Origin: Sphaerisporangium rubeum
Lineage (GTDB): Bacteria; Actinomycetota; Actinomycetes; Streptosporangiales; Streptosporangiaceae
Direction of reading: 5' to 3'
Length of the DNA stretch: 64,000 nt
NCBI RefSeq assembly: GCF_014207705.1
Contig: NZ_JACHIU010000001.1
Location: 3,836,501-3,900,500, forward strand
Part shown: positions 1 through 9,056 of the stretch, piece by piece
Position numbering within the stretch: position 1 is the first letter of the stretch
Layout: each line of letters opens with the position of its first letter
Notes under the pieces: model-generated
Databases searched by the model: none
What the model was told of the DNA's origin: nothing
The model's input: the letters and a program-made list of their open reading frames with translations, nothing else
Translations under genes and position numbers: made by a program

Positions 1-1286
1 ACGACCAGCGCCACAGCCAGACCGGCGGCGACGACACTCCGTCTCACCAGCGCGGCCAGACCCAGAGCCAGTACGGCGGCGGCCGCGGTCAGCGCCGCGT
101 ACCCGGCGACCACCCGGAACCCGGTGAGCAGGGTGATCGGCTGGATCGGGTTCTGGTTGGCGCGCAGCAGCGCCAGGCCGGTGGGGACCACGATCCCCGA
201 GGTCACCAGCCCCGCCGCGAACGCGACCGCGCCGATCACCACGGCCTGGGCCGCCGTCCGCCGCGCCGGATGCGACCCCGCCGGCGAACCGGTGCCGGTC
301 CCCGCGGGCCGATGGCCGGCCGTGACGAACGTCACCGCCGCCACGAGCACCGGGATCAACCCCACGGCGCCGCCGATCAGCGTGAGATCGGCCCGCATAC
401 CACCTTCCATCGTGGCGGGCCCGATGTCACCGCTGCCGGTCACCACGAACCTGCCGCCGGACGCCACGACCCCGCCGGGGTGGTGCGGGGTCCTGCCGTC
501 GGCCTCCATGACGGCCCCGACGTCGTCATGCCGCCACAAGCCACCGGCGCCTTGTACCGTGACCTGGTCGAAGGTGGCGGTGACCTGCGCGAAGGCCTGT
601 GCCCTCTCCCACAGCACGCCTGGCGATGTGGCGAACAGCCCGATCTCGGCCGTGTCCGGCAGCCCCGGCAGCTCGACCGTGCCGACCTCGGCCCACGTCC
701 TGCCGTCGCCGGACTCGTAGCCGCTGACGGTGTCGCCGGACCTGGTCAGCCGCAGCCACGTCGGGCCGTCACCCGGACCGCCGGCCCTGTCGTGGACGTA
801 GTTGTCCTGCATCCGCACGCCGTGGCCGCCGGTGAGCATGACGGCGGCGTACGGTGTGCCGGGCTTGAGACTGTGCCGGACGATGAGCCCGGCCTTGGCC
901 CACGGCACCATCCCCTTGGCGATGTTCCGCTCCCCGGGGACGACATCCGGCATCCGCATCTCACCGGTCATGTCCGACACGCGGGCCGTGATGCTTCCGT
1001 TCCCCGTGAGCGGCTGGTGCACGAAGAAGTACTTGTCCCGCACCGCCGTGCCGTCGGGTCCCCGCAACGGCGCGGGACAGGGACCCTCGCCTTTCCCCGT
1101 CGCACACGTACTGCGGACCCCTCCGGCGACCAGCAGGCCGAGCGACACGGTGACCAGCACGGACGCCGCCATGGCGAACGTCCAGCCGCGCGCGGAACGG
1201 AACCTGGCCCACTCCTCACGCAGGGATCGGCGGAAATCGTCTCGTCCGGCCCGCGGGCCGGATCGGTCAGCCGTAGTTGAACTCAT
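1..1286 (-). CDS. ABC-2-type permease with lectin-like extracellular domain (3' end off the window)
   Basis: The minus-strand frame from the ATG at 1286 stays open for 428 codons to the left edge, so the C-terminus is missing. A short cytoplasmic N-terminus is followed by a membrane segment at about residues 36-57. About 230 extracytoplasmic residues follow, whose pattern (AKAGLIVRHS, then PTWLRLTRSGDTVSGYES, then LPDTAEIGLFATS) resembles the DUF1349/concanavalin-like domain found in actinomycete ABC permeases. At least three hydrophobic helices begin near residue 297. It is divergent from a two-component system, with 140 bp between starts, an arrangement common for membrane-stress or peptide-antibiotic ABC modules. 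The partner ATPase would lie beyond the left edge. The substrate is unknown; the permease assignment rests on family resemblance. Confidence 0.75.
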   Translation of the reverse strand, partial: MSSTTADRSGPRAGRDDFRRSLREEWARFRSARGWTFAMAASVLVTVSLGLLVAGGVRSTCATGKGEGPCPAPLRGPDGTAVRDKYFFVHQPLTGNGSITARVSDMTGEMRMPDVVPGERNIAKGMVPWAKAGLIVRHSLKPGTPYAAVMLTGGHGVRMQDNYVHDRAGGPGDGPTWLRLTRSGDTVSGYESGDGRTWAEVGTVELPGLPDTAEIGLFATSPGVLWERAQAFAQVTATFDQVTVQGAGGLWRHDDVGAVMEADGRTPHHPGGVVASGGRFVVTGSGDIGPATMEGGMRADLTLIGGAVGLIPVLVAAVTFVTAGHRPAGTGTGSPAGSHPARRTAAQAVVIGAVAFAAGLVTSGIVVPTGLALLRANQNPIQPITLLTGFRVVAGYAALTAAAAVLALGLAALVRRSVVAAGLAVALV

Positions 1287-1426
1287 GCCGACCCGTTGTA
1301 CGCGGCCCCGGGTTCCCACCCGGTCGCGGCCGGTGCGACCCGGCCGGAACCCGGGGTCTGGCATCGTGGACGCATGGCTCCTCGACCCGCCGGACGGTCC
1401 GGCACGACGACCGGCGGCGGCCGGCG

Positions 1427-2089
1427 GTGAGGGTCCTCGTCGTCGAGGACTTCGAGATCCTCGCCCGCTCCATCGGCACCGGGCTGCGCCGCGAAGGCAT
1501 GGCCGTCGACGTCGTCCTGGACGGGACCGCCGCCGTCGACCGGCTCGCCGTCACCCGGTACGACGTGGTGATCCTCGACCGCGACCTGCCGGGGGTGCAC
1601 GGCGACGAGATCTGCCGGCGCCTCGCCGGCGGCCGCTGCCCGAGCCGCGTACTGATGCTCACCGCCTCCGGCACGATCGAGGACCGCGTCGACGGGCTGA
1701 GCCTCGGCGCCGACGACTACCTCCCCAAGCCCTTCGCGTTCGCCGAACTGGTCGCCCGCGTCCGTGCCCTGGCCCGCCGCGCCACCCCTCCCCTGCCGCC
1801 TGTCTTGGCGTACGGGGACATCACCCTCGATCCGGCCCGCCGCGTCGCGTCCCGGGCCGGCCGGCGCCTCGAACTGAGCCCCAGGGAGTTCGCGCTGCTC
1901 GAATGCCTGCTCGGCGTGCCGGGCCGGGTCGTCTCCAGTGAGGAACTGCTGGAACGCGTCTGGGACGAGGCCGCCGACCCCTTCACCAGCGCGGTCAAGC
2001 ACGCGGTGCACCGGCTGCGCGGCAAGCTCGGCGACCCGCCGGTGATCGAGACCGTCCGCGAAGGCGGCTACCGCATCGGACCGTCATGA
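1427..2089 (+). CDS. OmpR-family response regulator
   Basis: This is a 220-residue two-component regulator. The receiver domain (about 1-115) begins RVLVVEDFE, with phospho-acceptor Asp51 in VILDRDLPG and the switch Lys in LPKPF. The C-terminal winged helix (about 125-215) ends in the typical VIETVREGGYRIGPS. The frame is open further upstream, but the GTG at 1427 gives the normal family length and puts the receiver at the N-terminus, so it is preferred. Its stop overlaps the kinase start by four bases (ATGA). The divergent permease at 1-1286 is a likely target. That link is inferred from position only. Confidence 0.9.
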   Translation: MRVLVVEDFEILARSIGTGLRREGMAVDVVLDGTAAVDRLAVTRYDVVILDRDLPGVHGDEICRRLAGGRCPSRVLMLTASGTIEDRVDGLSLGADDYLPKPFAFAELVARVRALARRATPPLPPVLAYGDITLDPARRVASRAGRRLELSPREFALLECLLGVPGRVVSSEELLERVWDEAADPFTSAVKHAVHRLRGKLGDPPVIETVREGGYRIGPS

Positions 2090-3192
2090 CCTCCCGGCGG
2101 TTCGCCAGAAGGTCCCTGCGCAAGCGGCTCGCGCTCGCCTACGCGGCAGGCGTGTACGCCGCCGGCGTGCTGGTGCTCATGGTCGTCGACCTTCCGCTCG
2201 CCACCGTCCAGGTGACCAGGCCCGCGGTCCTGCCCGCACCGAGCGTGGTCGCCGGGCCCGCACCCGCACCCGGGATCAGCCTGCCTCAGCTCCTCACCGG
2301 CTCCGCCGTCGCACTGGTCCTGCTCATCCCCCTCTCCCTGGCGCTCGGCTGGTACGTCGCCGGCCGGTTCCTGTACCCGCTGCGCACCATCACCGCCACC
2401 GCCACCAGCATCTCCGCCGGAAACCTCCACCGCCGCCTGGACCTCGGCGAGCCCACGGACGAGCTGACCGAGCTCGGCCACACCCTCGACGATTTGTTCG
2501 CGCGCCTGCAGGCGTCCTTCGACGCGCAACGCCACTTCGTCGCCAACGCCTCCCACGAGCTGCGCACCCCGCTCGCCGGCCTGCGCACCCTCCTCGAAGT
2601 GGCCCTGGCCGACCCCGACGCCGGCACCGCCACCCTGCGAGCGGCCTGCCAGGAGGCCCTGGCCCTCGGCGACCACCAGGAACGGCTCGTCCAGGCACTG
2701 CTCACCCTCGCGACCAGCGAACGCGGCGTCACCCGCCGCGACACCCTCGACCTCGCCGGCGTCACCGAGACGGTGCTCGCCACACGCCGCGGCCAGGCGG
2801 CCAAAGCCGGCGTCGGCCTCACCTGCCACCTGGCACCGGCGACCACCACCGGCGACCCGCGTCTGGTCGAAAGCCTCGTCGCCAACCTCATCGACAACGC
2901 CATCCGCCACAACCACGCGGACGGCCACGTGCGGATCACCACCGTGTCCTCAGGCACGCAGGCGGTCCTCACCGTCGCCAACAGCGGCCCCGTCATCCCC
3001 GAGGACCAGGTCGAGCGCCTCTTCCACCCCTTCCAGAAGCTGCCGGCCGGCCGCAGCGGCACAGCCGGCGGTCACGGCCTCGGCCTCGCCATCGTCGACG
3101 CCGTCGCCAAGGCCCACCACGCCACCCTCACCGCCGCAGCACCCCCAGAAGGCGGCCTGTCCGTCACCGTGCGCTTCGCGTCGCCGGGGTGA
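2086..3192 (+). CDS. HAMP-containing sensor histidine kinase
   Basis: This 368-residue membrane kinase is paired with the preceding regulator by a 4-base overlap. Two membrane helices (about 15-35 and 68-92) enclose a short, proline-rich extracytoplasmic loop of about 30 residues, suggesting intramembrane or partner-assisted sensing rather than a ligand pocket. A HAMP linker follows (about 92-145). The dimerisation domain has His157 in NASHELRTP, and the HATPase domain carries the N box (NLIDNAIRHN) and a late G box (GHGLGLAIV). The stimulus is unknown. Confidence 0.9.
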   Translation: MTSRRFARRSLRKRLALAYAAGVYAAGVLVLMVVDLPLATVQVTRPAVLPAPSVVAGPAPAPGISLPQLLTGSAVALVLLIPLSLALGWYVAGRFLYPLRTITATATSISAGNLHRRLDLGEPTDELTELGHTLDDLFARLQASFDAQRHFVANASHELRTPLAGLRTLLEVALADPDAGTATLRAACQEALALGDHQERLVQALLTLATSERGVTRRDTLDLAGVTETVLATRRGQAAKAGVGLTCHLAPATTTGDPRLVESLVANLIDNAIRHNHADGHVRITTVSSGTQAVLTVANSGPVIPEDQVERLFHPFQKLPAGRSGTAGGHGLGLAIVDAVAKAHHATLTAAAPPEGGLSVTVRFASPG

Positions 3193-3346
3193 GGCGGGAA
3201 CTCACCGATGACGGTGCCGGTGCGCGTTGCTCCGCGGCGTCGAGCGCGGGATGGATGGTGATCAGCGGCAGCGCGTCCCGACCGGGTGCGTCCGAGGCGG
3301 TGTACCGATCCATGACGGCCTCGATGACGGGAGAATAATCGACGTC

Positions 3347-4582
3347 ATGACCAGCCCACAGGCCTTCCCCCTGGAGCCCACCCCGATCCATGTGCCGGAC
3401 GAGGTCCTCGACGACCTGCGCGCACGGCTCGCGTCGACCCGTGCGCCACTGGACGAGGGGAACGAGGACTGGTCCTACGGCGTACCGGCCGGCTACATGC
3501 GTGATCTGGTCGCCTACTGGCGGGACGGCTACGACTGGCGCAAGTCCGAGGCCGCGATGAACACCTACGAGCACTACCGGACGACGGTCGCCGGGGTCCC
3601 GGTGCACTTCATGCGCAAGCCCGGCCGCGGCCCGGACCCGATCCCGCTGATCCTCACCCACGGCTGGCCGTGGACGTTCTGGCACTGGTCGAAGGTGATC
3701 GACCCGCTCGCCGACCCGGCCGCGTCCGGCGGTGACCCCGCCGACGCGTTCGACGTCATCGTGCCGTCCCTGCCGGGCTTCGGCTTCCCCGGTCCGCTCA
3801 CCGGCTTCCCCGACGTCAACTTCTGGAAGGTGTCCGACCTCTGGCACACCCTGATGACCGAGACCCTGGGGTATGAGAAGTACGCCGCCGGAGGCTGCGA
3901 CATCGGCGGGATCGTCTCCAGCCAGCTCGGCCACAAGTACGCCGACGAGCTGTACGGCATCCACATCGGCTCCGGCCTGCCGCTGGACTTCTTCACCGGC
4001 CCCCGCGCGTGGGACTTCGCCAGGAACCGGCCGCTCACCGATGACCAGCCGGCCGACGTCCGCGCTCGGATCATCGAGTTCGACCACCGTCATGCGGTGC
4101 ACCTCGCCGTGCACATGCTCGACGGCGCCACCCTGGCGCACGGCCTGAGCGACTCACCCGCCGGACTGCTCGCCTGGCTGCTGGAACGCTGGACCGCCTG
4201 GAGCGACAACGGCGGCGACGTCGAGTCCGTCTTCACCAAGGACGACCTGCTCACCCACGCCACGATCTACTGGGTGAACAACTCCATCGCCACGTCGATG
4301 CGGTACTACGCCAACGCCAACCGCCACCCCTGGACCCCCTCCCACGACCGCACCCCGGTCGTGCGGGCCCCCGTCGGCATCACCTTCGTCACGTACGAGA
4401 ACCCGCCGGGCATCCACACCGCCGCCGAGCGCGTCCAGGCGTTCATGAGCGGCCCGCAGGCCGCGTGGTTCAACCACGTCAACGTCAACGCGCACGACCA
4501 CGGCGGCCACTTCATCCCCTGGGAGAACCCCGGCGCCTGGGTGACCGACCTGCGCCGCACCTTCCGCGACCGCAGACCCTGA
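3347..4582 (+). CDS. Epoxide hydrolase (EHN-type alpha/beta hydrolase)
   Basis: This 411-residue enzyme hydrolyses epoxides to diols. The N-terminal segment (about 8-110, FPLEPTPIHVPDEVLDDLRARL) matches the epoxide hydrolase N-terminal domain typical of microsomal/juvenile-hormone-type enzymes. The oxyanion motif HGWP is at 105-108, the nucleophile Asp185 sits in GGCDIGG, and a C-terminal HDHGGHFIPWE carries the probable catalytic His. The ATG at 3347 has a purine-rich GGGAGA upstream and removes an unlikely Arg/Gly-rich extension. It appears monocistronic. The natural substrate cannot be inferred. Confidence 0.88.
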   Translation: MTSPQAFPLEPTPIHVPDEVLDDLRARLASTRAPLDEGNEDWSYGVPAGYMRDLVAYWRDGYDWRKSEAAMNTYEHYRTTVAGVPVHFMRKPGRGPDPIPLILTHGWPWTFWHWSKVIDPLADPAASGGDPADAFDVIVPSLPGFGFPGPLTGFPDVNFWKVSDLWHTLMTETLGYEKYAAGGCDIGGIVSSQLGHKYADELYGIHIGSGLPLDFFTGPRAWDFARNRPLTDDQPADVRARIIEFDHRHAVHLAVHMLDGATLAHGLSDSPAGLLAWLLERWTAWSDNGGDVESVFTKDDLLTHATIYWVNNSIATSMRYYANANRHPWTPSHDRTPVVRAPVGITFVTYENPPGIHTAAERVQAFMSGPQAAWFNHVNVNAHDHGGHFIPWENPGAWVTDLRRTFRDRRP

Positions 4583-4709
4583 ACGACCGCGCCTCGGTGG
4601 TGGTGAACGAGACGACCGGCGGGACGGCGGCCAGGTCCTGACCGGACGCGTCCGCGCCGTGGCCGGGGTACGGTGGCGGCAAGAACCGCTCGACCAGCCA
4701 GGAGGAGAC

Positions 4710-5063
4710 GTGCGCAGCAGGCTGCCCGCCTTCCTGGCCGTCCTGTTGTCGGCCTTCCTGCTGGGGCCCGGACCCGGCGGCGTCCACCTGGCCGCCGCAC
4801 AAACCGGACCCGCTGTCACGGCGGAATCGGCTGTCGCCTGGGCCGGGCCCGTCCTGCACGCCGGTCACGACGCGGCCCACTCCCGGCCGCACCTCGCCGC
4901 CGGGTCGCCGGCGGCACCTCTGCCGCCGGCGGTGCTGCCGTCCACCGGACGGACGGCCGCGGGCATCCGGCCTCTCACCACCGCCGGCGAGCCCTACGTC
5001 CCCACGCCGGGACCGGCCGCGCGCCGGGCTCCGGCACGAGGACCACCCTCCACGACGCGCTGA
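4710..5063 (+). CDS. Small secreted protein upstream of SecDF
   Basis: This is a 117-residue protein of unrecognised family. The GTG start has GGAGGAG three bases upstream. The N-terminus (RSRLPAFLAVLLSAFLLGPGPG) is a Sec-type signal peptide with possible cleavage after HLAAA. The rest is Ala/Pro/His-rich and low in complexity, with no Cys, so it is not a lipoprotein. The next gene, a fused SecDF, starts 34 bases after its stop, so the two are probably cotranscribed. The product could be a small partner or substrate of that SecDF; this is inference from proximity. Confidence 0.6.
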   Translation: MRSRLPAFLAVLLSAFLLGPGPGGVHLAAAQTGPAVTAESAVAWAGPVLHAGHDAAHSRPHLAAGSPAAPLPPAVLPSTGRTAAGIRPLTTAGEPYVPTPGPAARRAPARGPPSTTR

Positions 5064-5097
5064 CGTCCTTTTTCTTCGACAGCCCGTGGAGGCTTTC

Positions 5098-7356
5098 ATG
5101 TCCCGTGCGCCGTTGTGGCGCGCGGTGGCGGCATTCGTCATGGTCGCCACCGCACTGTTCCTGATCTTCAGTATGTCGCCGCGCCTGGGTCTGGACCTGC
5201 GTGGCGGCACCCAGCTCGTCTTCGAGACCCGCGACTCCCCCACCGCCAGGGCCGACGCCGAGGCCACCGACCGTGCCCTGGACGTCCTGCGGCGGCGCGC
5301 CGACGCGCTCGGCGTGGTGGACCCCACATTGCTGCGTTCCGGTGAGCGGCGCATCATCGTCGAGCTCCCCGGCGTGCTCGACCCCCGCCAGGCCGCCGCC
5401 GTCATCGGCAAGACCGCTCAGCTCGCGTTCCACCCCGTGCTCGGCCCGGCCGGCGCTTCCGGCGCCTCCGGGACGGTCCTGGCCGACGAGTCGGGGCAGC
5501 GCCTGCGGCTCGGCCCGGTCGCGATCGCCGGGGACGGGGTGAGCGACGCCGCCGCGCGCAACGACCCGCAGCAGGGGGCCGGGTGGTTCGTCACCGTCGA
5601 TTTCCGCGACGCCGGCGCCTGGCGGCGGCTGACCGGCGACGCCGCGTGTCACGACCCCGGTGACCCTCGGCGGCGTGTCGCCATCGTCCTCGACGACGAG
5701 ATCATCTCCTCGCCTCAGGTCGACGTGGACACCCCCTGCCAGGCCGGCATGCCCGGCGGATCCACCCAGATCACCGGCTCGTTCACCTACCAGCAGGCGC
5801 AGGACCTCGCCGTACTGATCAAGGGGGGTTCCCTGCCGGTTCCCCTCAGCCTCATCGAGCAGCGCACCGTCGGCCCCACCCTCGGCGCGCAGGCCATCGA
5901 GGCCAGCGCCAAGGCAGGCATCGCCGGCGTGCTGCTCACCGCGCTGTTCATCACCGTCGTCTACCGGTTGGCGGGGTTGACGGCCATCATCGCACTGGCG
6001 GCCTACGGACTCATCTCCTACGCCGCGCTGCTCGCGCTCGGCGCGACCCTCACCCTGCCGGGCCTGGCGGGATTCGTCCTGGCCATCGGCATGGCGGTCG
6101 ACGCCAACGTGCTGGTGTTCGAACGGGCCCGCGAGGAGTACGGCCGGGCTCCGCGCCGTGGCCTGCGGGCCGCGCTCGACCGCGGCTTCGCCAACGCCTG
6201 GAGCGCCATCGCCGACTCCACCATCACCACACTCCTGGCCGCCGGTCTGCTGTTCTGGCTGGCCTCGGGGCCGGTGCGCGGGTTCGGCGTGACGCTGGCC
6301 ATCGGCGTCCTCGCCTCGCTCGCGTCCGCCATGCTCATCACCCGCGTCCTGACCCACCTTCTGCTCACCGGCAGGGCCGGGCCGCGGCTGACCCGGTGGT
6401 CGGGGCTGACGTCGCGGGGCCGGGTCCGGGACTGGATCACGCGGCGGGAACCGCGCCTGATGAACCGGCGCAGGCGATGGCTGGCCGGTGCCGCCACCCT
6501 GGTGGCCGTGGCCGTCGCCGGACTGGTCCTGCACGGGCTGAACTTCGGCGTCGAGTTCACCGGTGGCCGCATGATCGAGTTCACCGCGGCGCAGCCGGTG
6601 AACGCCGAAGCGGCACGGCAGGCGGTGACCGAGGCCGGTCACCCGTCCGCCACCGTGCAGGCCACCGGCACCAGCGTGTCGGTGCGGGCCGGCCAGATCA
6701 GCGCCGACGAGGTCGCCGGTCTGGAGCAGGCGCTCGACGCGCGGCTCGGCGAGGTGACCAAGCAGCGCGACGAACTCATCGGCCCGAGCCTCGGTGACGA
6801 GCTGCGCCGCAACGCGCTGATCGCGCTCGCCGTGGCGCTGGCGGCACAGCTGACCTACCTGGCGTTCCGGTTCCGGTGGACGTTCGGCACCGCCGCCGTG
6901 GTCGCGCTCGTCGTGGACACCCTCGCGGTGATCGGCTTGTTCGCCTGGCTCGGCAAGCCCGTCGACGGAGTCTTCCTGGCCGCCGTGCTGACCGTCATCG
7001 GCTACTCCATCAACGACAAGGTGGTGGTCTTCGACCGTGTCCGCGAACTGTGGCAGGCCCGGCCGCAGGCAAGGTTCCCCGACGTGGTGAACACCGCGAT
7101 CCTGCAGACCGTGCCACGTACCGTCAACACCGGTCTCGGCGCGCTTTTCATCCTCGGCGCGCTGGCCGTCTTCGGCGGCGACAGCCTGCGTGACTTCGCC
7201 ATCGCGCTCATCGCCGGCATCGTGATCGGCACCGCGTCCTCCTCGTTCGTCGCCGGACCGGTGGCGATCGAGCTGGAACGCCACAGCCGGCGACCCCCAC
7301 CCGAGCCTCCCGCGCCGCGCCGGCGCACCCGGCAAGGCACAGGCGCGGTCCTGTGA
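5098..7356 (+). CDS. secDF: SecD-SecF fusion translocase accessory protein
   Basis: This is a 752-residue RND-type protein in which SecD and SecF are fused. The SecD half has one N-terminal helix, the SecD signature LGLDLRGGTQLVFE, a periplasmic domain to about residue 260, and a helix bundle with AIGMAVDANVLVFERAREE. The SecF half starts near residue 470 with LNFGVEFTGGRMIEF and ends with VIGYSINDKVVVFDRVREL. SecDF uses the proton gradient to pull proteins across the membrane after SecA. The ATG at 5098 is chosen because GGAGG lies at 5088-5092. Actinomycetes normally also carry separate secD and secF near ruvC-yajC, so this is probably an extra copy. Its context, a small secreted protein and no tgt/yajC, supports that. 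Confidence 0.9.
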   Translation: MSRAPLWRAVAAFVMVATALFLIFSMSPRLGLDLRGGTQLVFETRDSPTARADAEATDRALDVLRRRADALGVVDPTLLRSGERRIIVELPGVLDPRQAAAVIGKTAQLAFHPVLGPAGASGASGTVLADESGQRLRLGPVAIAGDGVSDAAARNDPQQGAGWFVTVDFRDAGAWRRLTGDAACHDPGDPRRRVAIVLDDEIISSPQVDVDTPCQAGMPGGSTQITGSFTYQQAQDLAVLIKGGSLPVPLSLIEQRTVGPTLGAQAIEASAKAGIAGVLLTALFITVVYRLAGLTAIIALAAYGLISYAALLALGATLTLPGLAGFVLAIGMAVDANVLVFERAREEYGRAPRRGLRAALDRGFANAWSAIADSTITTLLAAGLLFWLASGPVRGFGVTLAIGVLASLASAMLITRVLTHLLLTGRAGPRLTRWSGLTSRGRVRDWITRREPRLMNRRRRWLAGAATLVAVAVAGLVLHGLNFGVEFTGGRMIEFTAAQPVNAEAARQAVTEAGHPSATVQATGTSVSVRAGQISADEVAGLEQALDARLGEVTKQRDELIGPSLGDELRRNALIALAVALAAQLTYLAFRFRWTFGTAAVVALVVDTLAVIGLFAWLGKPVDGVFLAAVLTVIGYSINDKVVVFDRVRELWQARPQARFPDVVNTAILQTVPRTVNTGLGALFILGALAVFGGDSLRDFAIALIAGIVIGTASSSFVAGPVAIELERHSRRPPPEPPAPRRRTRQGTGAVL

Positions 7357-7474
7357 TTCAGGGCAGACAGGGAAAAGCGTTGGCGTCGCCGTCCGGCGGC
7401 GGGCTAGCGTGACCCCGGTCAGGCCCCGGCGTGGCCTGGTCCGCGCCGGTACGTCAGCGGATCGGAGACACGCC

Positions 7475-8188
7475 ATGCCTTCCCAGCTCATCGCCCTGTG
7501 CTTCGACGCGAACGACCCCCAGGGGCTCGCACGGTTCTGGGCCGGGGTCCTCGGCTGGACGACGGCCGATCCGGCCGGCGGTTTCGTGCTCCAGCCGGAC
7601 GACGACACCGGGTTCCAGCTCCGGTTCCTCCCGTCGGAGGAGAAGAAGACCCGGCCGAACCAGGCCCACTTCGACCTGACCAGCACGTCCCTTGAGGACC
7701 AGCGGCGGACGGTCGCCAGAGCGCTGGAGCTCGGTGCGCGGCACATCGACATCGGGCAGGGGCCGGATGTCGATCATGTGGTGCTCGCCGACCCCGAGGG
7801 GAACGAGTTCTGCGTCATCGGGCCGGACAACAAGTTCCTCGCCGAGTGCGGGTTCGTCGGGGCCCTCGCGAGCGACGGCACGCAGGAGGTCGGGTACTTC
7901 TGGAGCGAGGCGCTCGGCTGGCCGCTGGTCTGGGACCAGGACCAGGAGACCGCGATCCGTTCCCCGCACGGCGGACCGAAGATCACCTGGGGTGGTCCGC
8001 CGGTGGCGGAGAAGATCGGCAGGAACCGGCTGCACTTCGATCTCGCCCCGCCTGCCGGCGGCGACCAGCAGGCGGAGGCGGATCGCCTGGTGTCCCTCGG
8101 CGCGACGCGGGCCGGCACCGGACGGGACGGCCGGGTGCTGATGACCGATCCGGACGGGAACGAGTTCTGCCTGCTGACCCCCAGGTAG
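7475..8188 (+). CDS. VOC-family (glyoxalase-like) protein
   Basis: This 237-residue protein consists of two vicinal-oxygen-chelate modules. Module one (about 1-115) runs IALCFDANDPQGLARFWAGVLGW to ADPEGNEFCVI. Module two (about 125-235) runs from EVGYFWSEALGWPL to TDPDGNEFCLL. The layout matches the glyoxalase-like domain proteins that are abundant in actinomycetes and often act as enzymes or as drug-binding proteins. The start ATG has CGGAG nine bases upstream. The stop abuts, without a gap, the stop of the convergent methyltransferase. Substrate unknown. Confidence 0.85.
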   Translation: MPSQLIALCFDANDPQGLARFWAGVLGWTTADPAGGFVLQPDDDTGFQLRFLPSEEKKTRPNQAHFDLTSTSLEDQRRTVARALELGARHIDIGQGPDVDHVVLADPEGNEFCVIGPDNKFLAECGFVGALASDGTQEVGYFWSEALGWPLVWDQDQETAIRSPHGGPKITWGGPPVAEKIGRNRLHFDLAPPAGGDQQAEADRLVSLGATRAGTGRDGRVLMTDPDGNEFCLLTPR

Positions 8189-9010
8189 TCAGCCGAGGCG
8201 TGCCGCGGTGAGGACCTGCGTGGTGTAACGCATCGTGAAGCCGCCTCCGGCCGCGTCCACGGCGGCGCCGAGGCCGGTGAGCACCTCACGCAAGGTGTCC
8301 TGCGGGAGCCGGGTGTGGAAGCCGGTGGTGGGGATCATGTCGAGCCACTCGTCGCGGGTGTAGGGCCGTTCCCACTCGAACCGCCACTCCTGCGGGTCGT
8401 GGAACGCGGCCGTCTGCCGGATGCCGTCGGCCGCCTTGGTGTTGAGGATTTCGTACCCCCCGGTGGCGGACACGACGCCGCCGGGGGTCGCGCCGCCGGC
8501 CATCGGGGAGTCCGGCAGCACCCGGCGGTACACCTCGGCGACGGCCTCGCCGAGGTCAGGCGGCAGGTGCGAGACGTTCCAGAACGCCGCGAACAGCCCG
8601 CCGGGACGCAGCACGCGTGCCGCTCGGTCCGCTCCGGTGACCGGGTCGACCCAGTGCCAGGCCTGCGCGGCGACGACCGCGTCGAACATGCGGCCGGCGG
8701 GGTCCCAGGTCTCGAACGTCGCGACCTCGGCCTCGACGCCGGCGCGCCTGGCGAGGTCCGCCATCCGCGCGTCGGGGTCCACGCCGAGCACCCGGCAGCC
8801 GGCTGCCTGGAACTGCCTGGCGGCGATGCCGGTGCCGCACCCGACGTCGAGCACGTCGGTCCCCGGCGCGGCGGCCACGACGCGGTCCACCAGAGCGGCC
8901 GGATAGTCGGGACGTGCACGGTCGTAGCGTTCGGCGTCGGTGCCGAACGACTCGGCGATCTGCCTCGCCTGGTGGGATTCCTGCGGAAGCGGGTCCGGTA
9001 AAGTGGGCAT
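8189..9010 (-). CDS. Class I SAM-dependent methyltransferase
   Basis: This 273-residue methyltransferase (Methyltransf_11/25-like) has SAM-binding motif I as VLDVGCGTG (about 53-61), an acidic end of strand 2 in GVDPDARM, and FDAVVAAQAWHWVDP as the post-motif region, where the WHW pattern recurs in small-molecule methyltransferases. The ATG is at 9010, with AAGGTGG upstream on the minus strand. It is divergent from a TetR gene, and the first of two palindromes overlaps its start codon, so it is probably repressed by that TetR. The substrate is unknown. Confidence 0.85.
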   Translation of the reverse strand: MPTLPDPLPQESHQARQIAESFGTDAERYDRARPDYPAALVDRVVAAAPGTDVLDVGCGTGIAARQFQAAGCRVLGVDPDARMADLARRAGVEAEVATFETWDPAGRMFDAVVAAQAWHWVDPVTGADRAARVLRPGGLFAAFWNVSHLPPDLGEAVAEVYRRVLPDSPMAGGATPGGVVSATGGYEILNTKAADGIRQTAAFHDPQEWRFEWERPYTRDEWLDMIPTTGFHTRLPQDTLREVLTGLGAAVDAAGGGFTMRYTTQVLTAARLG

Positions 9011-9039
9011 GTGCCCACCTTAGTGGGCGACTGCCCACT
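9003..9039. promoter_or_regulatory. Two-site inverted-repeat operator between methyltransferase and TetR
   Basis: Two related palindromes lie in tandem: GTGGGC-N4-GCCCAC at 9003-9018 and AGTGGGC-N4-GCCCACT at 9022-9039. Their centres are 20 bp apart, about two helical turns. The first covers the methyltransferase start codon and ribosome-binding site; the second lies just upstream of the tetR ribosome-binding site. The layout predicts cooperative binding by the TetR at 9057 with repression of both genes. Confidence 0.7.
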
Positions 9040-9056
9040 CGTCGACCAGAAGGAAC

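Noticed and set aside
4975-7752. A 925-codon open frame on the minus strand opposite secDF
   Set aside because: It is antiparallel to a clear SecDF gene, rich in Gly, Arg, Gln and Asp, and has no domain pattern; long antisense frames are expected at this GC content.
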